Of a stretch of 64,000 nt of DNA, positions 53,168-62,869 are shown one piece after another. The first letter of the stretch is position 1, and each line of letters begins with the position of its first letter. The translations under genes and the position numbers were made by a program. The notes below the pieces were generated by a model. That model saw only the letters and a list, made by a program, of their open reading frames with translations, searched no databases and was not told the origin of the DNA. This DNA comes from Pseudomonadota bacterium (GTDB lineage Bacteria > Pseudomonadota > Alphaproteobacteria > GCA-2746255). The stretch spans positions 537,213 through 601,212 of the forward strand of contig JBFMHN010000001.1 of the NCBI GenBank assembly GCA_040752895.1, in the 5' to 3' direction.

Positions 53168-53905
53168 TTAATTTTGTATCGCGGCTTGCATGATATCTTC
53201 CGAGGAACCGTCAATCTCGCCCAAGGAAAACTTTTCCGCAGTTTTGCCCAACGGGATTTCCCTCTCCAACCGCACAAGCCCATCGTTAAACGCATACCCG
53301 ACCGTGGTTTCATAAGGGACTGGAAACGTGGAATAATTCTTCGTTATATATTTCCTTTCCCGGCAGCAGAATGGTTATGTCTTTCCACGACTGTCCACTC
53401 TGCAATCGGGTTATGACTTCATCGATCCAAAGAAGTTTTCCGGTCTCCGGGTCGACGAAGGCATAACCAAACATGGGGTCTATATATACCCAATTCGAAT
53501 TATCCACCCGAATCGCAACCGCAGAATGGCCGTCGGAAGACAGCACAATGTTTACTTGTTTTATTTCAACGCGGGTATCGTTTCTGAAAACCCAGATAAG
53601 CGCGGCCACCAGGCGGTTGCACAAACCATATCCGTTCAAAAAATCAATGGAGCCGAACGGGAGTTTTCGTGGGCCGGGGAGTTGCCGAGCCCAAATTCGC
53701 GCGCATCGTCGTAATTCTGGACTTTCCAGTAACGCGCAGCCCATCTGGCGGTAGATAAAATCGTTTCCTTGGGATCTTTTTGGAGAATATCCTTTTTAAC
53801 TTCATCCGCCTTCAAGCGTGCATACGCATATAAGCCGCCCGTTATCGAAAATGAGCAAAGCGCCACCACAAGGACGGCTAGCGCTGCTCGCCCCCCCAAA
53901 ACCAA
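53168..53905 (-). pseudogene. Transglutaminase-like membrane protein, two frameshifts
   Basis: Three pieces in different frames make one protein of about 245 aa. Piece 1 (from 53905) has a membrane segment AALAVLVVALCSFSITGG and ends about DAREFGLGNSPAHENS. Piece 2 (about 53680-53350) reads GYGLCNRLVAALIWVF, then HSAVAIRVDNSNWVYIDPMFGYAF, the Cys and His/Asp core of the transglutaminase-like fold. Piece 3 (about 53350-53168) reads FPVPYETTVGYAFNDGLVRL to the TAA. Frameshifts fall near 53650-53690 and 53345-53355. The start is uncertain (TTG 53905, next to a G7 run). Confidence 0.65.
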
Positions 53906-54250
53906 AGTTTTAAAGAAATAGGTATTGGCTGCTTATGGTTGGCGCCGAAGGATTCCGATATTCTGTATAAACAGGAACGCCACGGAATAAAACAGGCGTT
54001 CCCGCGCGCCGAGGCGGCTTGAGAACGGCGGTCATAAGGCGGCGGCACGCATGCGCTTTCTCGAATCCCGGGGCGCTCGCGGTCAAAACGACGGAACTCC
54101 ATCTCGCATTTGCACGTGAAGGCGTATCCCAAAAAACATCCCAGCGGCAGCGGTTTTCGGGTGCGGATGGACCCGGCGCGGATCGGCCAAGGAATTGAAA
54201 TGGCGGCGCAGAGAATTTCCTGAAATTACCAACGCAAAATTTTTCACGCC
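53906..54250. other. Non-coding gap before the cobalamin operon
   Basis: No supported gene is seen in these 345 bases. Open frames on the minus strand read as low-quality sequence without ribosome sites or family resemblance. The stretch holds the upstream side of the decayed gene and ends at the promoter of the B12 operon. Confidence 0.5.
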
Positions 54251-54279
54251 TTGACAGCCCATCCAACCAATGATTAGGT
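54251..54279 (+). promoter_or_regulatory. Sigma-70 promoter of the cobalamin operon
   Basis: TTGACA (54251-54256), 17 bases, then TTAGGT (54274-54279). The expected transcription start at about 54286 is just before the first paired base of the riboswitch, which supports the assignment. Confidence 0.75.
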
Positions 54280-54290
54280 TTTCGTGCGTT

Positions 54291-54508
54291 GCTTCAGGTG
54301 CCCCAGAGGCTTTTGCCCGAGGGACAAAATAGGAAGCCGGTGCGTTCCTGACTTTGTCAAACAACGAAGTCAGATATGGAACAATCCCGGCGCTGCCCCC
54401 GCAACGGTAAACGAGTTAAGGCTCTGCATTACGCCACTGTGCTTGTCGCATGGGAAGGCGCAGGTCCCGGGGATACCCCCACTCGTGAGCCCGTAGACTG
54501 GCCTGAAG
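54291..54508 (+). ncRNA. Cobalamin riboswitch
   Basis: The element has closing stem CTTCAGG (54292-54298) with CCTGAAG (54502-54508). Conserved core blocks appear in order: GGTGCC, AGGAAGCCGGTG, GCTGCCCCCGCAACGGTAA, CCACTG, GGGAAGGCG and the B12-box-like GAGCCCGTAGACTGGCC (consensus AGCCNGGAGACCTGCC). It precedes btuB by about 140 bases. Adenosylcobalamin or another cobalamin should repress the operon. The region 54509-54647 holds a short hairpin (CATTGC/GCAATG near 54520-54535) that may form part of the expression platform. Confidence 0.95.
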
Positions 54509-54647
54509 TCGTTAGTTGGCATTGCGGAGGGCAATGTGACGGCTTAATGGGTCCTTCGTCCCCTACTAATCCGTCCCATACATTTTCCTCTGGCGTGTCG
54601 GTGTATCACTGATTCGCACGCGGGTGAGCGTGCCGGAGGAACTAGGA

Positions 54648-56468
54648 ATGAAGAAACGCTGCCTGCCAGCAGCATTGCTGCTGCTGGCTTCCCACGCTGC
54701 CTTTGCCGCCAATATTGACCCCATCATCGTCACAGCGACCCGCACCGCCCAAACGGCGGACGAGGCTCTCGCCTCGGTGACCGTCATCACACGCAAAGAT
54801 ATCGAGCGCCAACAAGCCCAATCCATTCAGGACCTGCTGCGGGGCGTGCCCGGCGTCAGCATCGCCAACAATGGCGGGCCCGGTAAAGCCACGTCGGTGT
54901 TCCTCCGCGGCACCGAATCCGACCACGTGCTGGTGCTGATTGACGGCGTCAAGGTCGGTTCGGCAACCCTTGGCACCGCCCCATTTCAGCATATCCCTAT
55001 CGATCAGATCGAACGCATCGAGATCGTGCGCGGCCCGCGTTCCAGTCTATACGGCTCCGAGGCCATCGGCGGGGTCATACAGATATTTACCCGCAAGGGC
55101 GGCGGCGAACTCAAACCGTTTTTCAGTGCCGGCCGCGGCCGTTACGGCACCTATGACGCCTCGGCCGGGGTTTCGGGTGGTGGCGAGAACAGCTGGTTTA
55201 ACCTGAGCGCCAGCGGCATCGACACCGATGGTTTCAACGCCTGTCGCGGCAAGCCATCGCCCGGCGGAGCCGGTTGTTTTACCACCGAGTCTGACAAGGA
55301 CGACTACCAAAACCTATCGGGTTCCGTACGCGCCGGGTACCGATTTGAAAACGGGTTGGAAATTGACACCCACGCGCTGCGCGTCAATGGCGAAACCGAA
55401 TTCGATGGAAACACCACCAATGAATCTGAATCCGTTCAACAGGTTCTGGGCGGTAAAATTCGCTTCTCGCCAGTGAATATCTGGGGGCTAACCCTGGCTG
55501 CGGGTCACAGCCGTGACAAGTCCGACAATTTCAAGAATGGCATCTTTAAAAGCCAGTTCGAGACTATACGCAAGACCATCTCCTCGCAGAACGACATCAC
55601 CATCGCGGACAACCAGATACTCACCCTCGGCGTTGACTACCAGAACGACGAAATCGACAGCACGACCGTCTACGCGATCGACTCCCGAAGCAACAAGGGG
55701 CTGTTTGCCCAGTACCAAGGGACCTACGGTGATTATGACCTGCAACTCAGCCTGCGCCAGGATGACAATGAGCAGTTTGACCGGCGCACAACCGGCGGGG
55801 CTGCCTGGGGTTATGCGCTAAGCGAAGGCTTGCGGGTCACCGTCTCCTACGGCACAGCCTTCAAGGCGCCGACGTTCAACGAACTTTACTTTCCGGGCTT
55901 CGGCAATCCCAATCTGCAACCAGAAGAATCGCGCAGCCTTGAAATCGGTCTTAGCGGAAAAGCCGGTTGGGGCCATTGGGCACTGAACACCTATCAAACC
56001 AGCGTTGATAATCTGATTGCCTTCGATGCGAGCATCTTCGCGCCCGCCAACGTCGATCAGGCACGCATCCGCGGCTTCGAGGCAACTTTTAAAACACAGA
56101 TCGAAGGCTGGGATATCAACACGAATCTCACGCTGCTCGATGCCCAGGACCGCTCAAACGGCGCCAACAGGACAAATCAGTTGCCACGGCGCGCGCAACA
56201 ATCGTTTCGGCTCGAGGCGGATCGTGGGTTCGGTGAATATCGCTTTGGCTGGACGCTGCTTGCGGAAAGCAAGCGTTACGACGATCTGGCTAATACCCGT
56301 AAGCTCGACGGCTACGCCACCGTCGATCTGCGCGCCGAATACATCATCGACAAAGACTGGCGGCTGCAGGCTCGCCTCGAGAACATGCTCAACAAGGACT
56401 ACGAGACCGCTGCGTTTTTCAACCAACCGGGGCGCGGCCTGTTCGTGACCCTGCGCTATCAACCCTGA
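54648..56468 (+). CDS. btuB: TonB-dependent vitamin B12 receptor
   Basis: This 606-aa outer-membrane receptor has a signal peptide (MKKRCLPAALLLLASHAAFA), a TonB box-like DPIIVTATR, a plug domain with QSIQDLLRGVPGVSIANNGG and VLIDGVKVGS, and a 22-strand barrel ending LFVTLRYQP with a terminal aromatic region. GGAGGAACTAGGA precedes the ATG at 54648. The riboswitch directly upstream fixes cobalamin, or corrinoid, as the ligand. It is the first gene of the operon. Confidence 0.95.
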   Translation: MKKRCLPAALLLLASHAAFAANIDPIIVTATRTAQTADEALASVTVITRKDIERQQAQSIQDLLRGVPGVSIANNGGPGKATSVFLRGTESDHVLVLIDGVKVGSATLGTAPFQHIPIDQIERIEIVRGPRSSLYGSEAIGGVIQIFTRKGGGELKPFFSAGRGRYGTYDASAGVSGGGENSWFNLSASGIDTDGFNACRGKPSPGGAGCFTTESDKDDYQNLSGSVRAGYRFENGLEIDTHALRVNGETEFDGNTTNESESVQQVLGGKIRFSPVNIWGLTLAAGHSRDKSDNFKNGIFKSQFETIRKTISSQNDITIADNQILTLGVDYQNDEIDSTTVYAIDSRSNKGLFAQYQGTYGDYDLQLSLRQDDNEQFDRRTTGGAAWGYALSEGLRVTVSYGTAFKAPTFNELYFPGFGNPNLQPEESRSLEIGLSGKAGWGHWALNTYQTSVDNLIAFDASIFAPANVDQARIRGFEATFKTQIEGWDINTNLTLLDAQDRSNGANRTNQLPRRAQQSFRLEADRGFGEYRFGWTLLAESKRYDDLANTRKLDGYATVDLRAEYIIDKDWRLQARLENMLNKDYETAAFFNQPGRGLFVTLRYQP

Positions 56469-56489
56469 TTTGCCACGGAGGAGAAAACC

Positions 56490-57071
56490 ATGCTTACCCT
56501 GTCCTCACGTCACCAACTTCTGATCGGCTTCGGCCTGATCGCCCTCATAGCGGCGACTCGCGGCCACCATTTCGCCACGCTAGAAGCTCTGCCCGGCGCT
56601 TCCTGGGCGGCGTTTTTCCTGGCCGGTATTTATCTACGTCCGATCTTGGTTTTGCCGGGGCTGCTTGTCCTGACCTGGCTGCTGGATTTCGCTGCATTCA
56701 CCTGGGGTGGCGCAAGTGGTTTTTGCCTCACGCCGGCCTACGCCTTCCTGCTGCCGGCCTACGGCTCGCTGTGGCTTGCCGGGCGCTGGTACGCCCACCA
56801 ACACCGGTTTGAATGGCGCACAATTGCACCGCTTTGCCTCAGCGCACTTGTTGGCGCATCTGCCTGTGAACTGTTTTCCAGCGGCGGGTTCTATTTCTTC
56901 TCTGGCCGCTTCGCCGATCCGACTTTTGCCGAATTCGGCACGCGGGTTCTGCAATATTTTCCAGGCTATCTGCAGTCGTTGGCTTTTTACATCGGCATCG
57001 CAGCCGCGATCCATACGGCGTTCAACTTTGCACGCGGGACATCCGGCTACGACAACGCCACGGCCGGATAA
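56490..57071 (+). CDS. btuM: BtuM-like cobalamin transporter
   Basis: This 193-aa protein has about six hydrophobic segments and GASGFCLTPAYAFLLPAYGS, with the single Cys79 in this loop. It fits BtuM, the solitary S-component-like B12 transporter of Proteobacteria; from memory a cysteine at position 80 in the Thiobacillus protein binds cobalt and removes the cyano group. GGAGG precedes the ATG (CGGAGGAGAAAACC). It sits between btuB and cobO, and no BtuC or BtuD gene is present. Assignment rests on the Cys motif, size and context. Confidence 0.78.
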   Translation: MLTLSSRHQLLIGFGLIALIAATRGHHFATLEALPGASWAAFFLAGIYLRPILVLPGLLVLTWLLDFAAFTWGGASGFCLTPAYAFLLPAYGSLWLAGRWYAHQHRFEWRTIAPLCLSALVGASACELFSSGGFYFFSGRFADPTFAEFGTRVLQYFPGYLQSLAFYIGIAAAIHTAFNFARGTSGYDNATAG

Positions 57072-57074
57072 GAC

Positions 57075-57680
57075 ATGCATATAGTTGACCCAGACCAGCG
57101 CCACCGGAGCCGTATGAAGCGCAAGAAAGCGGTGGTCGATGCCTCCATTACCCGCGCCGATCGCAAACAAGGGCTGCTGCTGGTGCTAACCGGCAACGGA
57201 AAGGGCAAGTCCAGTTCGGCCTTCGGCATGGCGGCGCGCGCCCTGGGTCATGATATGCGCGTTGGTGTGGCGCAGTTCATCAAGGGCCGTTCGGACACCG
57301 GCGAGGAGGCATTCTTCCACCGTCAGACCGGAATAGTCTGGCACACGCTCGGCGAGGGTTTTACCTGGGAAACCCAAAACCTGGCGCGCGATACCCAGAC
57401 CGCACAACGCGGCTGGGCCGTCGCGCGCGAGATACTGCGCGACCCAAGCTTTGATTTGGTAATCCTGGATGAACTGACTTACCCGCTCAAATATGGCTGG
57501 CTAGAGATTGAAACCGTGCTGGCCGACCTTAAAACCCGACCGCCGATGCAGCATGTGGTGATTACCGGGCGCGGCGCGCCCAAGGCCCTTTGCGAAGCGG
57601 CCGATACGGTGAGCGAATTGCGCGACGTTAAACACGCTTTCCGCGCTGGCGTGCAGGCGCAAAAAGGGGTCGATTTATGA
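57075..57680 (+). CDS. cobO: Cob(I)yrinic acid a,c-diamide adenosyltransferase
   Basis: This 201-aa enzyme of the BtuR/CobO type adds the 5'-deoxyadenosyl group to the reduced corrinoid. The P-loop TGNGKGKSSSAFG and VILDELTYPLKYGWL are characteristic. It starts three bases after the btuM stop; ATG at 57114 is a possible internal start (MKRKKAVVDA). It overlaps cbiA by four bases. It may act both in salvage of imported corrinoids and in partial synthesis. Confidence 0.93.
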   Translation: MHIVDPDQRHRSRMKRKKAVVDASITRADRKQGLLLVLTGNGKGKSSSAFGMAARALGHDMRVGVAQFIKGRSDTGEEAFFHRQTGIVWHTLGEGFTWETQNLARDTQTAQRGWAVAREILRDPSFDLVILDELTYPLKYGWLEIETVLADLKTRPPMQHVVITGRGAPKALCEAADTVSELRDVKHAFRAGVQAQKGVDL

Positions 57681-58960
57681 GACATTGCCCTGCCCTGTTC
57701 ATCACGGCACCCGCCTCCAACCAGGGCAAGACCACGGTCACCGCCGCCCTGGCACGTTTCCATCGCAACCAGGGACGCAAGGTGCGCGTGTTCAAGACCG
57801 GACCGGATTTCCTCGATCCGATGATCCTGGAACGGGCCTCCGGCAACCCGGTGTACAACCTCGATTTGTGGATGGGGGGCGAAGATCACTGCCGCCAACT
57901 TCTTTACGATGCCGCGCAGGAAGCCGACTTTATTCTGATTGAAGGCGTGATGGGGCTGTTTGATGGCGAATGTTCCAGCGCCGATCTCGCCATGCTATTC
58001 AACATCCCCGTGCTTGCCGTGATTGACGGTTCCGCCATGGCTCAAAGCTTTGGCGCTATCGCGCACGGGCTGTCGACATACCGCCCAGGCCTTCCCTTCG
58101 TCGGCGTGTTTGCAAACCGTGTGGCGGGCCCATCCCATTACCAAATGCTGGCCGAGAGCTTGCCGTCGGGACTAAGCAGCTTCGGCTGGCTGGCACGCGA
58201 TGCTGACATCGCCTTACCTGAACGTCACCTTGGTCTGGTGCAGGCAGCCGAAATCCGCGACCTGGATGCCCGCATCGCGAAGGCCGCCGCCGCACTGAAG
58301 AATGCCAGCGATGTTCTGCCACCGGCCACGGCCATCACCAAGCCTGCCCGGATATCCCGCGCGCCATTGCTTGAACGCACACGCATTGCCGTCGCGAAGG
58401 ATGAGGCCTTTGCGTTTCTGTACCGCGCCAACCTCGACTTGTTAAGCGCCTTGGGTGCAGAACTTGAATTTTTCTCACCGCTTGCCGATACCGCGTTGCC
58501 CGAGGCGGGCGCGCTCTACCTTCCGGGCGGCTACCCAGAACTGCACCTCGACCAACTTGCGGCCAATTCGTCCATCAAAAAAGCTATTTGCATGCACCAC
58601 GGCGAGGGCAAGCCCATCGTCGCCGAGTGTGGCGGCATGCTTTATCTTGCAGAATCCCTTACCGATGTTGAAGGGCACCGCGCGCCCATGGTCGGGTTGC
58701 TGCCCGGCAAAGCCGTCATGCAGCCGCGCCTGACAAATCTTGGCATGCACCACGCAGCCCTGCCGGAAGGTGCGATCAAGGGACATACCTTCCATCACTC
58801 CCAGATGGAATGCGGCCTTACGCCCATTGCCCACTCAAAATCCGCCCGTCACCACGGCCGGCTCGAACCGATCTATCGACAGGGACGGCTAACCGCTTCG
58901 TATCTGCATTTTTATTTTCCATCCAATGCCGAAACGGCCGCACGACTGTTTTTACCATGA
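57677..58960 (+). CDS. cbiA: Cobyrinate a,c-diamide synthase
   Basis: This 427-aa glutamine amidotransferase has the N-terminal nucleotide-binding ITAPASNQGKTTVTAAL and the C-terminal class I-like GATase domain with catalytic Cys in VAECGGMLYLAES. Length and context fit CbiA/CobB. It amidates the a and c side chains of cobyrinic acid. Starts and stops overlap with cobO and bluB (ATGA in each case). No corrin-ring genes are in the window, so the corrin part must come from elsewhere or from imported precursors. Confidence 0.93.
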   Translation: MRHCPALFITAPASNQGKTTVTAALARFHRNQGRKVRVFKTGPDFLDPMILERASGNPVYNLDLWMGGEDHCRQLLYDAAQEADFILIEGVMGLFDGECSSADLAMLFNIPVLAVIDGSAMAQSFGAIAHGLSTYRPGLPFVGVFANRVAGPSHYQMLAESLPSGLSSFGWLARDADIALPERHLGLVQAAEIRDLDARIAKAAAALKNASDVLPPATAITKPARISRAPLLERTRIAVAKDEAFAFLYRANLDLLSALGAELEFFSPLADTALPEAGALYLPGGYPELHLDQLAANSSIKKAICMHHGEGKPIVAECGGMLYLAESLTDVEGHRAPMVGLLPGKAVMQPRLTNLGMHHAALPEGAIKGHTFHHSQMECGLTPIAHSKSARHHGRLEPIYRQGRLTASYLHFYFPSNAETAARLFLP

Positions 58961-59610
58961 GCCATTTCACCGAACACGAGATAGCCGCGGTATACCGCGT
59001 AATGCGCGAACGGCGGGATATGCGCCACTTCCTGCCCGACCCCATAGACCCGAAGGTGCTTTCGCGTCTGCTTGAGGCGGCGCATCTCGCACCAAGCGTA
59101 GGCTTGATGCAACCTTGGCGTTTCGTGCGCATCACCAACCCCGCGTTGCGCCGCGATATTCATGCGCTGGTCGAAGCGGAACGCAAAGCCACCGCAAAGG
59201 CCCTGGGCGAGCGCCAGGAAGAATTTTTGCGCCTCAAGGTTGATGGTGTGCGCCAATGCGGCGAGTTGTTCGTCGCGTCGCTTATGGACGGGCGCAAACA
59301 TCATATCTTTGGCCGCCGAACGCTGCCGGAGATGGATATCGCCTCGGTGGCCTGTGCTATTCAGAATCTGTGGCTGGCCGCCCGTGCCGAAGGGCTGGGA
59401 ATGGGATGGGTCTCGCTGTTCGATCCCGTAGCACTTGCCAAATTATTGAAGATGCCGATGGGCGCCAAGCCACTGGCCGTCCTCTGCCTTGGGCGTGTTG
59501 AAGCTTTCTATCCCGCGCCGATGCTGGAGATGGAGGGCTGGACCCGGGGACGTCCATTGCAAGAACTGGTGTTTGATAACAGCTGGGGCAACACGGGGAC
59601 GTTAACGTGA
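58957..59610 (+). CDS. bluB: 5,6-Dimethylbenzimidazole synthase
   Basis: This 217-aa flavin-destructase of the nitroreductase fold converts reduced FMN to the lower ligand DMB. It has RRDMRHFLPDPIDPKVLSRLLEAAHLAPS at the N-terminus and GLGMGWVSLFDP in the second half. The ATG at 58957 overlaps the stop of cbiA. Presence of bluB with cobT and cobU indicates that the cell can make the DMB loop with oxygen. Confidence 0.93.
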   Translation: MSHFTEHEIAAVYRVMRERRDMRHFLPDPIDPKVLSRLLEAAHLAPSVGLMQPWRFVRITNPALRRDIHALVEAERKATAKALGERQEEFLRLKVDGVRQCGELFVASLMDGRKHHIFGRRTLPEMDIASVACAIQNLWLAARAEGLGMGWVSLFDPVALAKLLKMPMGAKPLAVLCLGRVEAFYPAPMLEMEGWTRGRPLQELVFDNSWGNTGTLT

Positions 59611-60416
59611 CCTTTGCCCAGAAAGAACCGCAACGCATTGTCTGCCTGACCGAGGAAACCACCGAGACGCTGTACCTGCTCGGCGAACAGCATCGCATTG
59701 TTGGTATTTCTGGTTTTACCGTGCGCCCGCCCCAGGCGCGAAAAGAAAAACCGAAGGTCTCGGCTTTCACCAGCGCCAAGATTGACAAGATCCTAGCCCT
59801 TGAACCGGATCTGGTTCTGGGTTTCTCCGATCTGCAAGCCGACATTGCCGCGCAGCTAATCCGTGAGGGCGTGGAAGTCCACATGTTTAACCAACGCACC
59901 GTGGCGGGCATTTTTGGCATGATCCAGATGCTTGGCGCCATGATCAACGCAACGACCAAAACGGAAACCCTGATCACCAAATTGCGCGGCAGCCTGGCAA
60001 GCATCGAGCAATCGGCCGCACGACAGAAACGCCGGCCACGTGTGTATTTCGAGGAATGGAACGCGCCTTTGATTTCCGGCATCGGCTGGGTGTCGGAACT
60101 AATCACCCTTGCCGGCGGCGAAGATTGTTTTGAGGAACTGGCATCGGCACAATCGGCCAAGGACCGTATCATTGCCGATGAAACGGAAGTCATCCGCCGC
60201 GAACCGGACATCATCATCGGGTCCTGGTGCGGCAAGCCTTTCCGCCCCGAACAGCTATGCAAGCGGCCGGGTTGGGCGGCGATACCCGCAATACGCAACG
60301 GGCATCTCTATGAAATCAAATCCTGCGACATTCTCCAGCCGGGGCCAGCGGCGTTAACCGACGGCGTGCATCAACTCCATGCCCTCATCCAGCGTTGGGT
60401 AGAGAGCCAAGAATGA
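59607..60416 (+). CDS. btuF: BtuF-like cobalamin-binding protein without signal peptide
   Basis: This 269-aa protein of the BtuF/FepB helical-backbone family has [27 protein letters not shown] and [20 protein letters not shown], then [20 protein letters not shown]. It begins directly with the mature fold; no hydrophobic leader is encoded, and the GTG at 59607 overlaps the bluB stop (GTGA). The usual partners BtuC and BtuD are absent. It may therefore be cytoplasmic, or act with BtuM by an unknown route. Confidence 0.82.
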   Translation: MTFAQKEPQRIVCLTEETTETLYLLGEQHRIVGISGFTVRPPQARKEKPKVSAFTSAKIDKILALEPDLVLGFSDLQADIAAQLIREGVEVHMFNQRTVAGIFGMIQMLGAMINATTKTETLITKLRGSLASIEQSAARQKRRPRVYFEEWNAPLISGIGWVSELITLAGGEDCFEELASAQSAKDRIIADETEVIRREPDIIIGSWCGKPFRPEQLCKRPGWAAIPAIRNGHLYEIKSCDILQPGPAALTDGVHQLHALIQRWVESQE

Positions 60417-61327
60417 CAACCGCGCTGCTGGCGCTGGCAGCCGTGCTGCTGGACTGGTTGTTGGGCGAACCACGCAGACGGCATCCGCTGGTCGGCTTCG
60501 GCAGGTTGATCAACCGTGTCGAGCGCGGACTTTATGGCAGCGCCTTTGGACCGCCAGGCGCCCTTAAGATGCGCGGTGTATTGGCCGTAGCGCTATTGCT
60601 CCTGCCCTTCACGGCAGCTGCCGCGGCACTGGCTGCCCTACCTTATGCCGGCATTCTCTTCAGCCTATGCGCGCTTTATTTCGCCATCGGCCACAAAAGC
60701 CTGCATGACCACGCCCGGCCTGTGGCGATAGCACTCCAGAAGAACGATGACGATGTGGCGCGCCGGCTGGTCGGCCGCATGGTCAGTCGCGACTCGGCCG
60801 CATTGGACGCTCCTGCTGCTGCGACCGAATCGGTATTGGAGAACGGCAACGACGGCGTGTTCGGCGCGCTGTTTTGGTTCGCCGTCGCAGGGGCGCCCGG
60901 CGCCGTGCTCTACCGATTGGCAAATACACTCGACGCCATGTGGGGTTACCGCAATAACCGCTACCGGGATTTCGGCTGGGCCGCCGCGCGCCTCGACGAT
61001 GCGCTGAATTACCCGCCGGCGCGTCTTACCGCGCTTACCTACGCCCTGCTCGGTAACACCCGGCAGGCCTTGGCCTGCTGGCGAACCCAAGCACCGGCCT
61101 GGGACAGCCCCAACGCCGGCCCCGTCATGGCGGCCGGCGCCGGCGCGCTGGGTATCTCTATCGGCGGACCCGCGCGTTACGAGGGTGAATGGCATAAACG
61201 TCCCGTCCTGGGCGTAGGCGCGGCGCCCAAGGCCTGCGACATCGAGCGTGCGCTCAGACTGGTGCGGCATGGCGTGTGGCTGTGGCTTGGATTGCTTGTC
61301 CTCTTCGCGGGGCTCATCAATGCTTGA
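60413..61327 (+). CDS. cbiB: Adenosylcobinamide-phosphate synthase
   Basis: This 304-aa integral membrane protein begins [22 protein letters not shown] and has [33 protein letters not shown] and [18 protein letters not shown], which are CbiB/CobD hallmarks. It joins (R)-1-amino-2-propanol phosphate to the corrin. The ATG at 60413 overlaps the btuF stop. The next gene, which makes the aminopropanol phosphate, overlaps its end by eight bases. Confidence 0.93.
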   Translation: MTTALLALAAVLLDWLLGEPRRRHPLVGFGRLINRVERGLYGSAFGPPGALKMRGVLAVALLLLPFTAAAAALAALPYAGILFSLCALYFAIGHKSLHDHARPVAIALQKNDDDVARRLVGRMVSRDSAALDAPAAATESVLENGNDGVFGALFWFAVAGAPGAVLYRLANTLDAMWGYRNNRYRDFGWAAARLDDALNYPPARLTALTYALLGNTRQALACWRTQAPAWDSPNAGPVMAAGAGALGISIGGPARYEGEWHKRPVLGVGAAPKACDIERALRLVRHGVWLWLGLLVLFAGLINA

Positions 61328-62345
61328 GCACGGCGGCAGACTGAGGCAAGCGGCCGTGCAGTACAGCATACCAATTGCGGATTGGCTGGATCTCTCTACG
61401 GGAATTAATCCCGATGGCTGGCTGGTGCCCACCGTCCCGACCTCGGCCTGGGGGCAGCTGCCCGAAGACAATGACGGGCTAGAACAGGCCGCGCGCGAAT
61501 ATTACAACGCTGAATATCTTTTACCTGTTGCCGGTTCGCAAGCGGCAATCCAGGCACTGCCGCAACTGCGCGCGCCCTCTCGCGTCGGTGTATTTGATCC
61601 CGGCTATGCCGAGCATAGGCATGCCTGGCAGCGTGCCGAACACTTCGTCACGCCAGTCACTGCAAAGTCTGTGGATCAAGCGGTGTCGGAACTGGAGGTG
61701 CTTGTCCTTATTCATCCAAACAATCCCACCGGCGAGTGCTTCCCGGTGGAACAATTGCTCGCTTGGTACGGGCAACTCGCCACCCATGGCGGCTGGCTGG
61801 TGATAGACGAAGCCTTCATGGACGCCACACCCGAGATGAGTCTCGTTCCCCATGCTACCCGCCCCGGCCTGATCGTATTGCGCTCGCTAGGCAAGTTCTT
61901 CGGCCTTGCCGGAGCGCGGGTGGGGTTTGTGTGCGCGCAACCTGAACTGCTGACGCGGCTCAATGCCATGCTCGGCCCCTGGACCCTCAGTACGCCCGCG
62001 CGCTGGGTGGCCAGCGCAGCGCTGAGGGATCGCGCCTGGCAACAAACTTTCCGACAACGGCTGCTCGACAACAGCGCACGCTTGCGTGCCTTGCTCACGC
62101 GGCATGAACTCGCGCCTGATGGCGGCTGTGTCCTGTTCCAGTGGGTGCGCACACCGCAAGCGGCCGCGATGCATGAAAGGTTGGCGCATCAAGGCATCCT
62201 GACACGCCTGTTCACCGATCCGCCGAGCCTACGCTTCGGTCTGCCGAACACCGAAGCGAACTGGCAGCGACTGGACACGGCACTGGTCCACGCGGCCGCA
62301 TGCGATCTTGCCTGGGTGAACCCATGCGCGCCCGCACGCCGATGA
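61320..62345 (+). CDS. cobD: Threonine-phosphate decarboxylase
   Basis: This 341-aa PLP enzyme makes (R)-1-amino-2-propanol phosphate. It has [23 protein letters not shown], the Asp/Ala pair in LVIDEAFMD and the PLP lysine in [17 protein letters not shown]. The ATG at 61320 lies inside the cbiB end; a frame open to 61248 overlaps that gene. The symbol follows the Salmonella usage (cobC in the Pseudomonas scheme). Confidence 0.92.
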   Translation: MLEHGGRLRQAAVQYSIPIADWLDLSTGINPDGWLVPTVPTSAWGQLPEDNDGLEQAAREYYNAEYLLPVAGSQAAIQALPQLRAPSRVGVFDPGYAEHRHAWQRAEHFVTPVTAKSVDQAVSELEVLVLIHPNNPTGECFPVEQLLAWYGQLATHGGWLVIDEAFMDATPEMSLVPHATRPGLIVLRSLGKFFGLAGARVGFVCAQPELLTRLNAMLGPWTLSTPARWVASAALRDRAWQQTFRQRLLDNSARLRALLTRHELAPDGGCVLFQWVRTPQAAAMHERLAHQGILTRLFTDPPSLRFGLPNTEANWQRLDTALVHAAACDLAWVNPCAPARR

Positions 62346-62869
62346 CGGTGAAGACCTTGATCCTCGGCGGCGTCCGTTCGGGCAAGAGCCGATTGGCCGA
62401 AAGCCTCGCAGTCAAAAGCGGCCTTCCCGTTACCTACGTTGCCACCGCCACGGCCGATGATAAGGAGATGGCCACGCGCATTGCTGCACATCGCGCACGC
62501 AGGCCAACCCATTGGCAACTAATCGAGGAACCGATCCGGTTAGCTTCCGTATTGAACACACATGCGGTTGTCGGACACTACGTGCTCGTTGACTGCCTGA
62601 CGCTCTGGCTCACAAACCTGCTGACGGCAGAGGATGCGGCCCTATTCAAGCACGAGCGCGCGGCCTTGCTCGCGGCGCTACCAAAACTGGCGGGCCAGAT
62701 TCTTCTGGTTAGCAACGAAACCAACATGGGCGTGACGCCGCTGGGCGACTTAAGCCGCCGTTATTGCGATGAGGCCGGCCAGCTGCATCAGGAACTTGCC
62801 CAAGCCTGCGACCAGGTGATCCTGACCGTCGCGGGTCTGCCCCAAATATTGAAAGGAGCCCCCCTTTGA
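62342..62869 (+). CDS. cobU: Adenosylcobinamide kinase / phosphate guanylyltransferase
   Basis: This 175-aa bifunctional enzyme activates adenosylcobinamide with GTP. It has the P-loop [27 protein letters not shown], the [11 protein letters not shown] motif and [24 protein letters not shown] at 62342 overlaps the cobD stop by four bases. Earlier in-frame ATGs (62300, 62324) lie inside cobD and are less likely. Confidence 0.94.
   Translation: MTVKTLILGGVRSGKSRLAESLAVKSGLPVTYVATATADDKEMATRIAAHRARRPTHWQLIEEPIRLASVLNTHAVVGHYVLVDCLTLWLTNLLTAEDAALFKHERAALLAALPKLAGQILLVSNETNMGVTPLGDLSRRYCDEAGQLHQELAQACDQVILTVAGLPQILKGAPL

Noticed and set aside
53878-54266. Minus-strand open frames upstream of the transglutaminase remnant
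   Set aside because: No ribosome site, unusual composition and no family features.
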